Part shown: piece by piece, positions 1 through 9,673 of the stretch
Layout of the letters: each line of letters opens with the position of its first letter
Numbering within the stretch: the first letter of the stretch is position 1
Source: Montifringilla adamsi
Taxonomy: Eukaryota; Chordata; Aves; Passeriformes; Passeridae
Length of the DNA stretch: 64,000 nt
Direction of reading: 5' to 3'
Assembly: GCA_017590115.1 (NCBI GenBank)
Contig: JAGGNK010007448.1
Coordinates: forward strand, 6,674,815-6,738,814
Position numbers and translations under genes: made by a program
Notes under the pieces: generated by a model
The model's input: the letters and a program-made list of their open reading frames with translations, nothing else
Databases searched by the model: none
Told to the model about the DNA's origin: nothing

Positions 1-2363
1 GGCCTGGAATTGCAAAGGATTTGGGCATTATCATGGGCACAGAGGATGGAATTTGAAGAAAGCACACACTGCAAACAGGAACGCAGATGTCAAGACTGCA
101 GAGCACTTGCAGTCCCAATGCCTGGTCCCTGTGGACAGGAGTGCCAAAATGGGAGCATCAGGCATTAGTGCCAGTACAGAGCAGGGGCAGGGCAGCAGGG
201 TGTGCAGTGGATGGCAGCCTGCCCCTTCCAGGAGCACTGCACCAGGGGCAGACAGAGGAAGAGCTCCTCTGTGCCTGCCCAGGCTGGGCTGTACATGCAG
301 AGCTTGTTCCAGCCAGAACAGGCATCACCCCATACCCACGTGCTGTAACACCCAGCCACTGCTGGGAGCTGGAAGGAGCAGGGCACAGAGAGCTCTGCCT
401 CTCTACCTGCTGTGTTTCTCTTGGCAGGAACCTCACCTTCCTCCTGCTCTGAAATCAGGGAGTGCTGCTGCCTCTGGGTTACAGACAGAGGCTGGGTGGT
501 CACATCAGGGCTGAGCCCCAGGCCTTGTCCAGCTCTAACCCTGCACTCACAGCAAGTGTGTGTGGCTGTGAGCACTAAACTGACCAGGGATTTTATTCCT
601 GAAGACCACAGGTCTCTCTTTATTCCTTGTGCCATTTAGCTTTTTCAGAAAACTCAAATGGACAAGAAGCATCATGCAACAGGGCGTGGAGTTACATTTA
701 TTCTGGGCTCCCATCTGCCCAAAAGGCAACGTGAGGTAATACAGCTGGTCTGCTCTGGCACTTGAAGCTGCCAAGAAATTCATCTTTAAAGGAAAGCCTC
801 TTAACTCTGCCCCTCTGTGCCGTTTGGCTGATTGATTTACAAGCCTGGAATTCTTCTCATTGTAAGCTTAATTCATTAACCCTCTCAGTCACCCAAGCAG
901 TGGGTTAGCATAGCACAAATTCCTCTGTGCTTCATTCAGCTCCCTGGCTTGGCAGGCTGAGCTCAGGCACTGGAACTGTTGCTGCCCCAGCTCCCTCCAC
1001 CCAGCCCTCCACAGCTGCACCACTGGGCACATAAAATCCTGCTCTAGCTTCTCCCAGCTTTGAAAGGTTCTCCACAGCTCTCACCTCACTGCTTGTAGAA
1101 CCCTCAGAACCCCCTGTTCATGAACTGGAGGTCCAGCACTCACCCCTTATCAAGCAGCTGTCTTTCAGCAGGAAGAGCAGGGAAGTTTTTTGTTGTGATG
1201 CTTGTTCCAGAGAATAGAGCAGTTTCTCTATCCCACTTTCAGCATGTTTATGAGGGGTATTTCCACCATCTCATTTAGACTATTTTCTTTATTATACATT
1301 TCCAACCTTGGCACAATCAACTGCCTTGTCCTCTCTGGTGTGTTCCTAACTTTGGTCCTTTCTGCCTGGATTCTGTGCCCATGCAGACTGGGAAACACAG
1401 CTGTCAGGGGAAGGATTTTCTGGCTAGCTGAATGGTGCTGGTAAGTAATTGCAAACATCTTATGCTACAGTAGAACCCCTGTCATTTAAAAATGTACATG
1501 AAAGATATTTCCCCTTTGACTATCAACCTCTAAACTGAGGGCTGAGTGATTCTGAGGGTTCGTGCTTTGCCTCCCTGGAGATAAGGAGATCAATCCTGGT
1601 TAAGGCCATCAGCACAAATGTGTTTGGCAGGTTCAAATTGCTCTCTGGAAACACTGCAAAGGCTGTCTGTGCCACAGGTCTTGGAAAGGAGCTGCTTCAC
1701 GTGTGTGGTGCCTGGGTTTGGACAGATGAAGAGGGGTTTTAACAAATCTGGAGCTAAGGGTCACTAAATGTGCCTTTTCCTCCCCCACATCTCTTCTTTT
1801 GTACTGTGGATTCCCTCTCTGAACTGGCCTGGGTGGCTGCCAGGACACAGAGTGGCACAGGAGATGGCACAGTAAATTGAAAATATGGGATGTCAGCAGA
1901 GCAGCACCTGAGCAGCCTCCCACGGGTACTGCATTAGACCCAAACCAACATCCCTTTCTTCCTACTTTGATGCAACAACCATTCCAGTAATTCCTACATC
2001 ACCACTGCTCTGACATTCAAAGGACAAGGAGCACCTCTGGAAACAAGATCCATGCTGGTCACACCTGCTCTCACAGAAGGCAGTGGCCCAGCTCAGCAGG
2101 TACAGGGACACAACACAGCACTGTCACTGCCTCATCTTCCACATCCAGGCAAGGGCTGGGAGGAGTTAATCCCATCCCTGCTGCTAAATGGAACCACCAG
2201 GGGCTTATCCAGCTTACCTCCATCTCCCACAGATAAACACAACCCCCCAGGCTCTGAGGATCCCTGCAGACTCCCCCAGCCCAGCTGTCAGTGGCCGTGG
2301 GGCAGAGGACAGGCAGCCAAGGGTGCCAGGCTGTGCCCAGCTCTGCCCTGCTGCTCCACCTAC
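1..2363 (-). other. RAPGEF1: RAPGEF1 intron (3' part outside the window)
   Basis: This is the intron after exon w15 and it continues past the left edge. The next expected exon would begin the REM domain (human C3G reads ...TDRK then DLVLYCEAF). I looked for that sequence on the minus strand and did not find it, so the REM and CDC25 catalytic exons lie outside. No repeat or second gene was recognised here. The short open frames on both strands lack splice-bounded conserved peptide. Confidence 0.85.
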
Positions 2364-2439
2364 CTTTCCTGTCGGTCTCTGTGGCGTGCACCAAGAGAAT
2401 GTCTCCAGATCCACCACGGACATCTGGCCCATCGTCCCC
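2364..2439 (-). CDS. RAPGEF1: RAPGEF1 exon w15: linker just before the REM domain
   Basis: RAPGEF1 (C3G) is the cytosolic exchange factor that loads RAP1 with GTP downstream of CRK adaptors. This 76-nt exon encodes 25 residues, GDDGPDVRGG then SGDILLVHATETDRK, plus one base of the next codon, and is essentially identical to the human protein just before the REM domain. The acceptor is ttgcag followed by GGGGAC; the donor is AAAG followed by gtaggt at 2363-2362. It starts in phase 0 and ends in phase 1, which fits the next human codon (Asp, G|AY). It is the last coding exon in the window. Confidence 0.96.
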
Positions 2440-4070
2440 CTGCAATGGCAACACAACCACGTTAGGCACGGCCCAAGCTGCCTCAGGCCTGGTTTAACAC
2501 TGCTGTGATTCCAGCTCAGCAACGACTGGCAGCACACAAAATGTTCCTGGCACTGCTCGCAGCACAAGCTGGGACACGGATTTCAGTGCTGGGATAATCC
2601 TGGAATCTGAACAGAGCATTTGGTGTCCCACATGAGGAGCTGGGCTGATCCTTGTTCGGGGTCCCTGACTCCCTAAGGCCAGGTTGTGCAGCTCAGGGAA
2701 GGCTGAACCTTCTGGCCACAGGAGAATGAGCAGAAATGCCACGAATACTCCCAGGAGACCATTAACAGGGCAGCAGCACTGTGTGAACTGTCTCCAAGTG
2801 CAGGATCACGTAGCACAGTGGCTGTGGGGTGGGAGGTCATGCATTCAACCTGCATGTTCCTGGAACATCAAAACCTAGCCAGTTCATGCCCTAATCTGGA
2901 GCCATTTGGCCGGAGGTCACCTGAAATGATCCAGTAACTGGCAGAAGAAAACAGCCCTGCTAATTGCTTGACCCCTGCATTACCACTCTCTAAAACACTT
3001 CTTTCTTCTAGCTACTGCAATTCACAACTTAAAATATGCAAAACTCATCCACCACTCAGCCAGCAGTTCCCACACTGCAGGAAGCAGCTCACAGTGACAG
3101 TTCTATACTGCTTCAGACACGTAGATCAAAAACAAAAGAAAGAAAGAAAAAGGGCATTAAGACACAGATCTGCTAGTCCCAAATGTTCAGAAATCACTGA
3201 TTTTTAAATGTTTTTTAAAGGAAACAATCCATCAGAGGAGGCTGGAGATCTGTCTGGCATCCCTTAGGAACGTCTTTACCATTTCAACATACAAAACAGT
3301 GAAACAATCATGCATTACAGCCATGGAGCAGCTCTGTCCAAGATGTGAATTTTTCAGGTGACCCTCTGGCAAGACTCATGAAATACTACTTAGGGAACAT
3401 GTAAAAGCTTCTCACTCTCTCCTGCACATCTCAGCTGACCAAAGAACACCCCTGAAGTGCCAGTAAATGATCCATTCTCTGTGTTTTCCAGCCAAGCCCC
3501 CTGACAGCCTGAAAGCTTCAAAAGCCTGCATGCTCCCTCCAGCTGCATGTCACACACAGCGTGGCTCGAGAGCACGGTGAGCAGAGCTGGCTGGGAGTGC
3601 ACCCAAGGCTAGACACAAAGCTGTTTCTCAAACACTGAAACAATTCCTTTGTCTGCTTTTCCACATCAGTAACATCATGTCCTGCTCATTCACCTGCTGA
3701 ACCTGCCCTCAGAGAGAAAGGCCAGCACCATCACCCACACCTGGATGGATTGTGCTCAGGCTCTCAGGTGATTCATTTCAGACTGTCAGAGGCTGAAGAG
3801 GTGGGAAGGGGCAGATTGGGAAAAGGGCACAGGATGTGCTGGCTTTTAGGGAGACATCTCACCTTTTGTTAAACCCTCAATTACTGCTGGTGCTCCCTGC
3901 CTGTACCAGCATCTCATACTTAAACAGCAGCCTTCACACACACCCCACTTCTGCTGCAACCTAGTTTTTCCTATCTAATAAAAGCTGATGCCTTGTTTGT
4001 GCACACAGAGAATCAGATTTCAACTCAGAGTAAACCAAAGAGTATGAAAACAAACCCTGAGTGCACCTAC
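2440..4070 (-). other. RAPGEF1: RAPGEF1 intron between w14 and w15
   Basis: A 1.6-kb GT-AG intron. It holds only unique-looking sequence and a short purine-rich stretch near 3130-3150 (AAAG repeats). No coding exon or recognisable transposon was seen. Confidence 0.85.
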
Positions 4071-4182
4071 CTCTTGCTTCAGTGTTAATCTAGACATGAT
4101 TTCACTGTGGTCAATAAGGGACAGCTCATCTACCTCTTCCTCCAGCTGTGATGACTCCAAAGCATCTGGTGACTGTGGCTGC
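4071..4182 (-). CDS. RAPGEF1: RAPGEF1 exon w14: acidic linker (VDELSLIDH region)
   Basis: This 112-nt exon encodes the completing base of an Arg codon and 37 residues, running from QPQSPDALESS through EEEVDELSLIDHSEIM to SRLTLKQE. The human protein has almost the same segment. It is an acidic linker between the proline-rich region and the REM domain. The acceptor is tcacag before GCAGCC, and the donor is CAAGAG followed by gtaggt at 4070-4069. Phases (AG|G in, phase 0 out) match w13 and w15. The first residues (RQPQ here, RAPK in human from memory) are the least conserved part. Confidence 0.96.
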
Positions 4183-5421
4183 CTGTGACAAAGAAAAGGG
4201 AAATAACCTTCATCAAATGACAGTAAGTACACAGACACTCTGGAGGTAAATCTTTTGCAAACACTCCCAAATGTCTGTCTCTAACTCTGTTGTTTTGTGC
4301 ATCTCTTGAAAAAGAGAAAGATAAACCCTTAGGACGTGAACACTTGTCTGTCTGCATTTCTGGCAGACAGGATTTTACTATAAGTACACACTTCCATGTC
4401 TCCTTAATCCACCAAATTTTTAGTGCACACAAATCTAAGCCCTTTCTCAAGTGTATAGAGACTGAGCACACTCTACTCATGCACATCTTAGTCAGTTCAT
4501 GACCTGCTGTGCTGAGACAAGGGGAGATGACAGGCTCTTGTGCTGCAGGAAAATAGAGCAGAAAATCATGACCATTTTTTTGGTCCACATCCCCCTCTAG
4601 AATTGGTTGGTACTTTTGTGCCAGGACATGTCCTCTCTGTGCCTGTATTTCTGAAAAAAAAAAACCAAAACAAAGTACTCATGTTCCTCATAGCTTTCCC
4701 CAGGCCAAGATCCTGTGCACCAGTCAGTATTTTGGGCAGACAGCTTTGCAGAGCACTTTTGGGTTGTCTCCTTCACTGCAGGGATTAAAACCCTCAAACC
4801 AACTGCAGGAAAATGGGGGAGGGAAGTTGACTGTCACACACAAATCAACGCTGTTCTTGTTTTTGCTTTAGAAATGCAATTGCAGAGCAATCTCGAGCAG
4901 CAGGGAAGCACTCACTCCACTCCTCCTGAAGCCCATCTGTTACAGCTTGCACCTCTTCATTTACATAGGCAAATGACAGCTAAGAGCATTAGGAGGGATA
5001 TAAAGCCTCCTGCTCTGGGGCCTCAGCCAGCCTCTAACTAGCAGGGTTAGGAAGAAATTTCCCTCTGGAAGACTATTCCAAACAGCAATGCAGACTCTTT
5101 TCACACATTTCCCTGGAAGCAGGAGGGAGCAGCCAGTGTCAGGGACAGCACAGCCACTGAGATGGACTGAGGATGCTGACACAGGCTGCATTAACCCCCA
5201 TGGGCTCCTTGAGCTCAACAAGGACATCTTGCCAGGGCTCTCCTCATTCAGCAGGATCCCACCAGGCACTGGCTGTGCAAAAAAAAGTGGGCTTAGAAGT
5301 TTAGACAACATGGAGGAGGGCTAGGGCAGACCAGGCAGCCCCAAGGATGGTTTGGCAGAGGGGATGTTGGGACTCTGCACCCTTTGAACCTGGAAGGAGG
5401 ACACCAGGGGTCAAGGCTCAC
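4183..5421 (-). other. RAPGEF1: RAPGEF1 intron between w13 and w14
   Basis: A 1.2-kb GT-AG intron with no coding or repeat feature I could recognise beyond a short A run near 4652-4663. Confidence 0.85.
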
Positions 5422-5504
5422 CTTTCAGCACCATCTTTGCCCTCCTTCCCCACGGCACTGCTGTTCGAAGCTGAGTCTTTGGAGTCTTTGACAGGGGGAG
5501 ATTC
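5422..5504 (-). CDS. RAPGEF1: RAPGEF1 exon w13: variable linker after the last CRK site
   Basis: This 83-nt exon encodes 27 residues beginning ESPPVKDSKD and ending GKEGKDGAE, plus two bases of an Arg codon. It corresponds to the poorly conserved human stretch starting EPPAGKDG and ending DGSER, so assignment rests on position, splice phase and the shared K-D/G-K spacing. Acceptor: cttggcag before GAATCT. Donor: GAAAG followed by gtgagc at 5421-5420. It starts in phase 0, so it can join directly to w9 (ending ...KQRQL) or to any of the phase-0 cassette exons between them. Confidence 0.9.
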
Positions 5505-7112
5505 CTGCCAAGAGAAAGGAGTTTTTCATCATTACACGGGGTCCTTGAGCCCAGCCAGCCTTGCATTTACAGTCTGCCTGCCTCTAAATGGCCCTTTACT
5601 GTAAATTCCTACAGAGCAGTTAAAGATTGATGCAAGTTAATGCCAAATGCCAGGAAAACACAGAAGTTAATCAGACAGGAAATTTGGGACCATCTCTGGA
5701 GACTAGTGTAATTAGTACTGTTTGCTTTTAACATTGTGAAATGATGCTGAAAGTTACAACACAAGTCAGCTGTTGTCTTGGATTTTAACCCTCTCATGAC
5801 CTTTTATTTTTCCTCCAGCCCTTCCTGCTGAAATACACTTTGCCTCCTGCTTTAATCCAAACAGACACAATCAGCTCTAAGCTCTCCAGTTTCAGTTGCC
5901 CTCCTGATCACAGCCCCCCTGCCTCAGTGGGTGGATGCTCACTGCTCCCTACCTCCCTTCTCTCCCATCAGAAGAGGTTTTGCAATGATGCAACGTTTCC
6001 ACTCCACGACTCAAGGCTGTGGAAATGAGGCTAATGCAAAAAAGCAGAACCAGCTGAACCCGCGGCACGGAACAGCAGGTAGAGAGCTCAGAGCAAAGAT
6101 ACAGCATTTTAAATTAGCCATTTATTAAGGAGACAAATAGCCATGAACAGCAAATGGGAATATTAATCCAGCAGTGTCGGAGTTCAGAATTATTTAACAT
6201 CATGCAGAGTGAAGCTTGGAAAATGCAACCTAGTGAACAGACAGGACTGAAAGCACCTCCATGCTATCCACTCAGCATGGAAACACCCTGCTGAGCCTGG
6301 GTTTCTTGGTGTCTGCAGGATTTTTCCAGACTCTATCTGCAAAGCCGTTTGCTTCAAAGCTGAGAACCTGCTCAGAGCTGCCCAAAAGAATGGGCCTGCC
6401 CAGATGTGTCTCCTGAGGGGAAGTGATGGGAGCACTATCTCTTCGTGTATTTAACACCACCATGGATAAAGGTCCTGGAGACATCCTGCAGGGGATGTGC
6501 CTTCCAAGAGGAGGCAGGCAAAAGGATCACCACGGACTGCTGCCAGTTTCCTATGACCCAACAGGAAGTTGGGACCTCCCTGGAATGGAAAACGCCCTGG
6601 CTCCTCTAGGAAATATCTAAGATATAAGGCTTAGGTAAAGGAAGAAACAGCATGTGAGCACAATGCTATATCAATCATTTACTTTGCAACCAAACAGTGA
6701 AGGAAAAAATAAGTATTTAGTGCTAGTATTTAAGCTTTCTGTATTAAAATAGGGAAGGCAAAGCAGTTACAAGAAAAGATGTGGCCTCAGGATGGCTCAG
6801 GGTGCAGCTCTCTGGAAGGGAACTTCACGCAAGCAGCTCCAAACAGCCAGCAAAGCGCAAAGGGAACAGCGCGGCAGGAGAAGCCATCCTGACCCCAAAA
6901 GCATCTCCTGCTCTGCACCTGCACCAAGAGGGTCCCCAAACCTGCAGCCAGGAGTGGGCAAGCAGAGGGATGGCTGGGGAGCTGGGGCAGCAGGATGGAC
7001 AGGGAGCTGCAGGGTGCGCAGAAGAGGCCGGTGCCAAGCGCGTGAGCCCCGGTGTGAACTGGCATGCACCAGGCAGCCCCTCCAGGGCCGGCCTCTCAGG
7101 GCTGTTACTTAC
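5505..7112 (-). other. RAPGEF1: RAPGEF1 intron between w12 and w13
   Basis: A 1.6-kb intron. The part nearest w12 (about 6780-7100) is GC-rich and contains the TGCATG element at 7063-7068, listed separately. The open frames across 6780-7260 on both strands are composition-driven and overlap the real 93-nt exon only in part. No transposon was recognised. Confidence 0.8.
7063..7068 (-). promoter_or_regulatory. RBFOX-type TGCATG motif downstream of the 93-nt cassette exon
   Basis: The minus strand reads TGCATG 44 nt past the last exon base at 7113. RBFOX proteins bind (U)GCAUG, and a site within about 200 nt downstream of a cassette exon generally promotes inclusion in neurons and muscle. The motif is seen directly. 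Its use here is inferred, since a given 6-mer is expected by chance about every 4 kb. Confidence 0.45.
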
Positions 7113-7205
7113 TCCTTCAGAGCCTGGGAGTTCCCCGTTGCTCTGGCCAGAGGAATACAGATTGACATATTCACCCTCACCAGCCTCCTCACTGGCGTTT
7201 TCACT
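7113..7205 (-). CDS. RAPGEF1: RAPGEF1 exon w12: 93-nt cassette exon with a YVNL motif
   Basis: This exon encodes 31 residues, SENASEEAGEG then EYVNLYSSGQ then SNGELPGSEG, acidic and Ser/Gly-rich. The acceptor is ctccctcag before AGTGAA; the donor is GGA followed by gtaagt, a full consensus match, at 7112-7111. It is phase 0 at both ends and exactly 31 codons, so it can be included or skipped without shifting frame between w9 and w13. It lies where C3G is reported to have extra tissue-specific exons. The Tyr-Val-Asn-Leu element matches the pYxN consensus for the GRB2 SH2 domain. That it is a coding exon is inferred from splice sites, frame and composition; inclusion was not observed. Confidence 0.85.
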
Positions 7206-8434
7206 CTGAGGGAGACAGGATGAAAGGAAATACATGATGGTGCCCCCAGCTGCTGTCACCTCCCTCTGTCTCTGTGGCCAACAGTGGCCACTGAATCTGT
7301 ACCATGCTGGGGATCATTATTTCTGGCTCTGGAGGACTATCCTGAAGGCCCTGGGCAGCAGCAGGCACTGCTTTGCAAGAGCTGTGGACTCCAGGTGAGA
7401 GTGCCAAGGTGCAGCGGGCGGATTTCAAGGTGCTGGAAGCAGAACGTTCAGAGCTGGACACAGAGCTCCTGTCCTACCCAGGGCAGTCCTGCTGAGTGCA
7501 GACCAGCCCTCAGCCCCACAGGCATCAAAGGTATCCCCCAAACTAGGCTACAAGCACGGACTAGACCCATCACACCAGAATAAACCAAACCCGAGGCCTT
7601 CTGGGATATAACAGGGACCCGGTGCAAGGAAGATGCAAAGCAAGGTCACGTCCAAAGCGTGAAAAGCTGCACATTTACTCTGTAATCAGTGACCCTCTTC
7701 CAAACTTGGCAGAGAGGCAGCACTAGCATGCCCTGTGCTGACAGCTCTAATCCCATCAACTCTCAGCTTTGCAGCAGACCAAAGAGGAACTGTCTTGAAA
7801 ATGAGGTGCTCAAAAAAGTATCTGTAATGGACAGACCTGCTCAGTGATGTGCAAAGTGATCTGGGACCTCACACTAGCAGAGTGGGAACAGTGTTAGCCT
7901 CACTTCACCAACATGTGACAACCTGCCACCCAGCACACAGCTGGGGCTGACGGGAACTGGGAAGAGCAGGAACCTGGAGAGAACAATAGGTTTTACGCAC
8001 AGGAGAGACAGAGCTGGACTGTACCCACTGCTCCTGGTGACTCAGGAGGGAGCAAGTGGCAACTGCAGGATGTGAACTGCTGTTAGGAGCCTGCATTTAG
8101 TAACTACCAACCTCACAGAACACTCCCGTACCTCCCTCAGCTTTGTCTTACAATTGCAGGAAGCTACAGCCAACTCTCCCCTTCACCAGCATTTGACATT
8201 TTGTGTTTCCTACATCTGTGTAACATCTTCTAAAACCTGCTGAGGTTGTCCATTTTTTTTCCTAGCCATTTTTACATGAAATTTCCTCTCTGCAATCCAC
8301 ACACATTTGGAAACCAGAGCAGACCACAATTTAGCATGTATTAGTACAAGAGACATTTTCTTTAAAAGAAAAACCCCAACAAATAAAGGCAGCCTTGCGT
8401 GAAGGCGCGTTATCATCTCTTTGGATAGTCTCAC
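7206..8434 (-). other. RAPGEF1: RAPGEF1 intron between w11 and w12
   Basis: A 1.2-kb GT-AG intron if both flanking cassette exons are included. A GCATG core lies on the minus strand near 7728. No repeat or other coding segment was recognised. Confidence 0.75.
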
Positions 8435-8716
8435 CGAAGGCGTCTGGAGAGAATCAGTGAAAGAGCTTTCAGAAGGAAGGCAGACAGGAGCATTCCCGTT
8501 AAAGCTGCTCTCCTGAGAAGAGGAGTTTGGCACATCCACAGTGCTGGGTGACTGGCTGGCTGCAGCGGGCACCGCTAGGTCGGGGCTCTGGGACAGATGG
8601 ATGGGCGGAAAAGGCGGGGTGGAGCAGGAGGAGGAGGTAGAAGAGAGGAAAGGAGGTATGGAGACTTGGTTGTGAGGCACAAAGTCCTGGGAGTAGGACC
8701 TAAACACAGATTTGTA
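8435..8716 (-). CDS. RAPGEF1: RAPGEF1 exon w11: 282-nt Ser/Pro-rich cassette exon
   Basis: This exon encodes 94 residues, beginning YKSVFRSYSQDF and ending SSFTDSLQTPS. It is low-complexity and rich in Ser and Pro, with runs such as STSSSCSTPPFPP. The acceptor is tcctgcag before TACAAA behind a long pyrimidine tract; the donor is TTCG followed by gtgaga at 8434-8433. Both ends are phase 0 and the length is a multiple of three, so it extends the disordered linker in frame. The open frame on this strand continues past both splice sites, but there the composition turns intronic. It matches the position of the additional C3G exons described in brain. Its exact human counterpart was not aligned. 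Confidence 0.85.
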
Positions 8717-8790
8717 CTGCAGGACGCAGAGACACAACACAAAAACAAGGAAGATGGGGAAAGGAAAGAGACAGACAAAAGAAAAAGTAA
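8717..8790 (-). promoter_or_regulatory. Long pyrimidine tract upstream of the 282-nt exon
   Basis: On the minus strand the roughly 70 nt before the acceptor are mainly C and T, with TTTTTCTTTTG, CTGTCTCTTTCC and TTTCCCC blocks, ending in a TGTCTCTGCGTCCTGCAG acceptor. UCUU and CUCU elements inside an extended tract are the usual binding context for PTBP1, a repressor of neuronal exons. The tract is seen; the PTBP1 role is inference. Confidence 0.45.
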
Positions 8791-9634
8791 TTAGATTGGC
8801 AGCAGCATAGCAGTGACAGCACAAGGCATTTCTAACACAGGCAGCACTGTTTTACCATCCACACACTAAAGCAGGGACTGCCACCTGGGATACATCAGCC
8901 AGGCTTTTCCTGGAGAGGCGTGTTCTTGCACCAGCAGCAGCCTGGCTGCTCATCTCACAGAGGGAAAGTGAGCAGCAAGGTGGGACCTGCAGGTATCCAG
9001 CCTTTGCCAGGCAGGGGAAAACCTGGATAGCTCAGAACTGCTAATGCAGCGCCCCTGAAAATCACCTGAGTGGAGGAAAGGATGTGAAGGCACACAGAAA
9101 GCACAACTCTGAGCATGCTGGAAGCATCTACATAGAGAAAACTACTTCAACTGCTTATTGCTTTTCTGGGATTTTCCACAGGATCCAAATTTAAGATGCT
9201 TTTTGCTCCAGCCCTGTAATTTAACAGCTACTGTGTCAAGTCTGTTCCAGAACACACAGCTCCCAGGGAGGAGTGGCTGGATACTGCCTTCAAAGTTACA
9301 CTGAAGGATAAAGGAGATTATGCTGCTACTCCTTCCCATTCGTGAAAAACAGGGAGCAAAAATGGTAATTGCCCTCAGGAGTGATGAATTCCTTATCAAA
9401 CCAATCCTTTAATGCAGTGCCTTGAAGAGTCAGCTGAAGAGATGAAAAGAGATCATCTGCGTAAAGCTTTATTTCACTATCTCTCCTAATCATCAGATTA
9501 CTGTTCAGATAATATTAAACAGGGTGCAGTGGGAATATATTGTGCCAAGAAAAACAAGAGCAACCCTCTGTCTTTTAACATCTGGTGCTAGTAAGATTTG
9601 CCATCAGGGTAAGTCCAAAACAAAGCTGACTACC

Positions 9635-9637
<3 letters not shown>

Positions 9638-9670
<33 letters not shown>
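9638..9670 (+). repeat. A33 homopolymer run
   Basis: Thirty-three consecutive A on the plus strand, followed by CCTAACCCCCCC. The upstream sequence shows no processed-gene or SINE body I recognise, so this is called a simple repeat rather than a retroposon tail. Confidence 0.9.

Positions 9671-9673
<3 letters not shown>

Noticed and set aside
6781..7260. Several overlapping 90-144 codon open frames on both strands
   Set aside because: They are explained by GC-rich intron sequence and by the real 93-nt exon at 7113-7205; the longer frames ignore its splice sites.
8210..8434. Continuation of the w11 open frame past its donor
   Set aside because: A consensus donor ends the exon at 8435 and the translated continuation loses the Ser/Pro composition; treated as intron.
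9638..9670. A33 run as the tail of a processed pseudogene
   Set aside because: The upstream bases show no gene-like or SINE body and no target-site duplication was evident.
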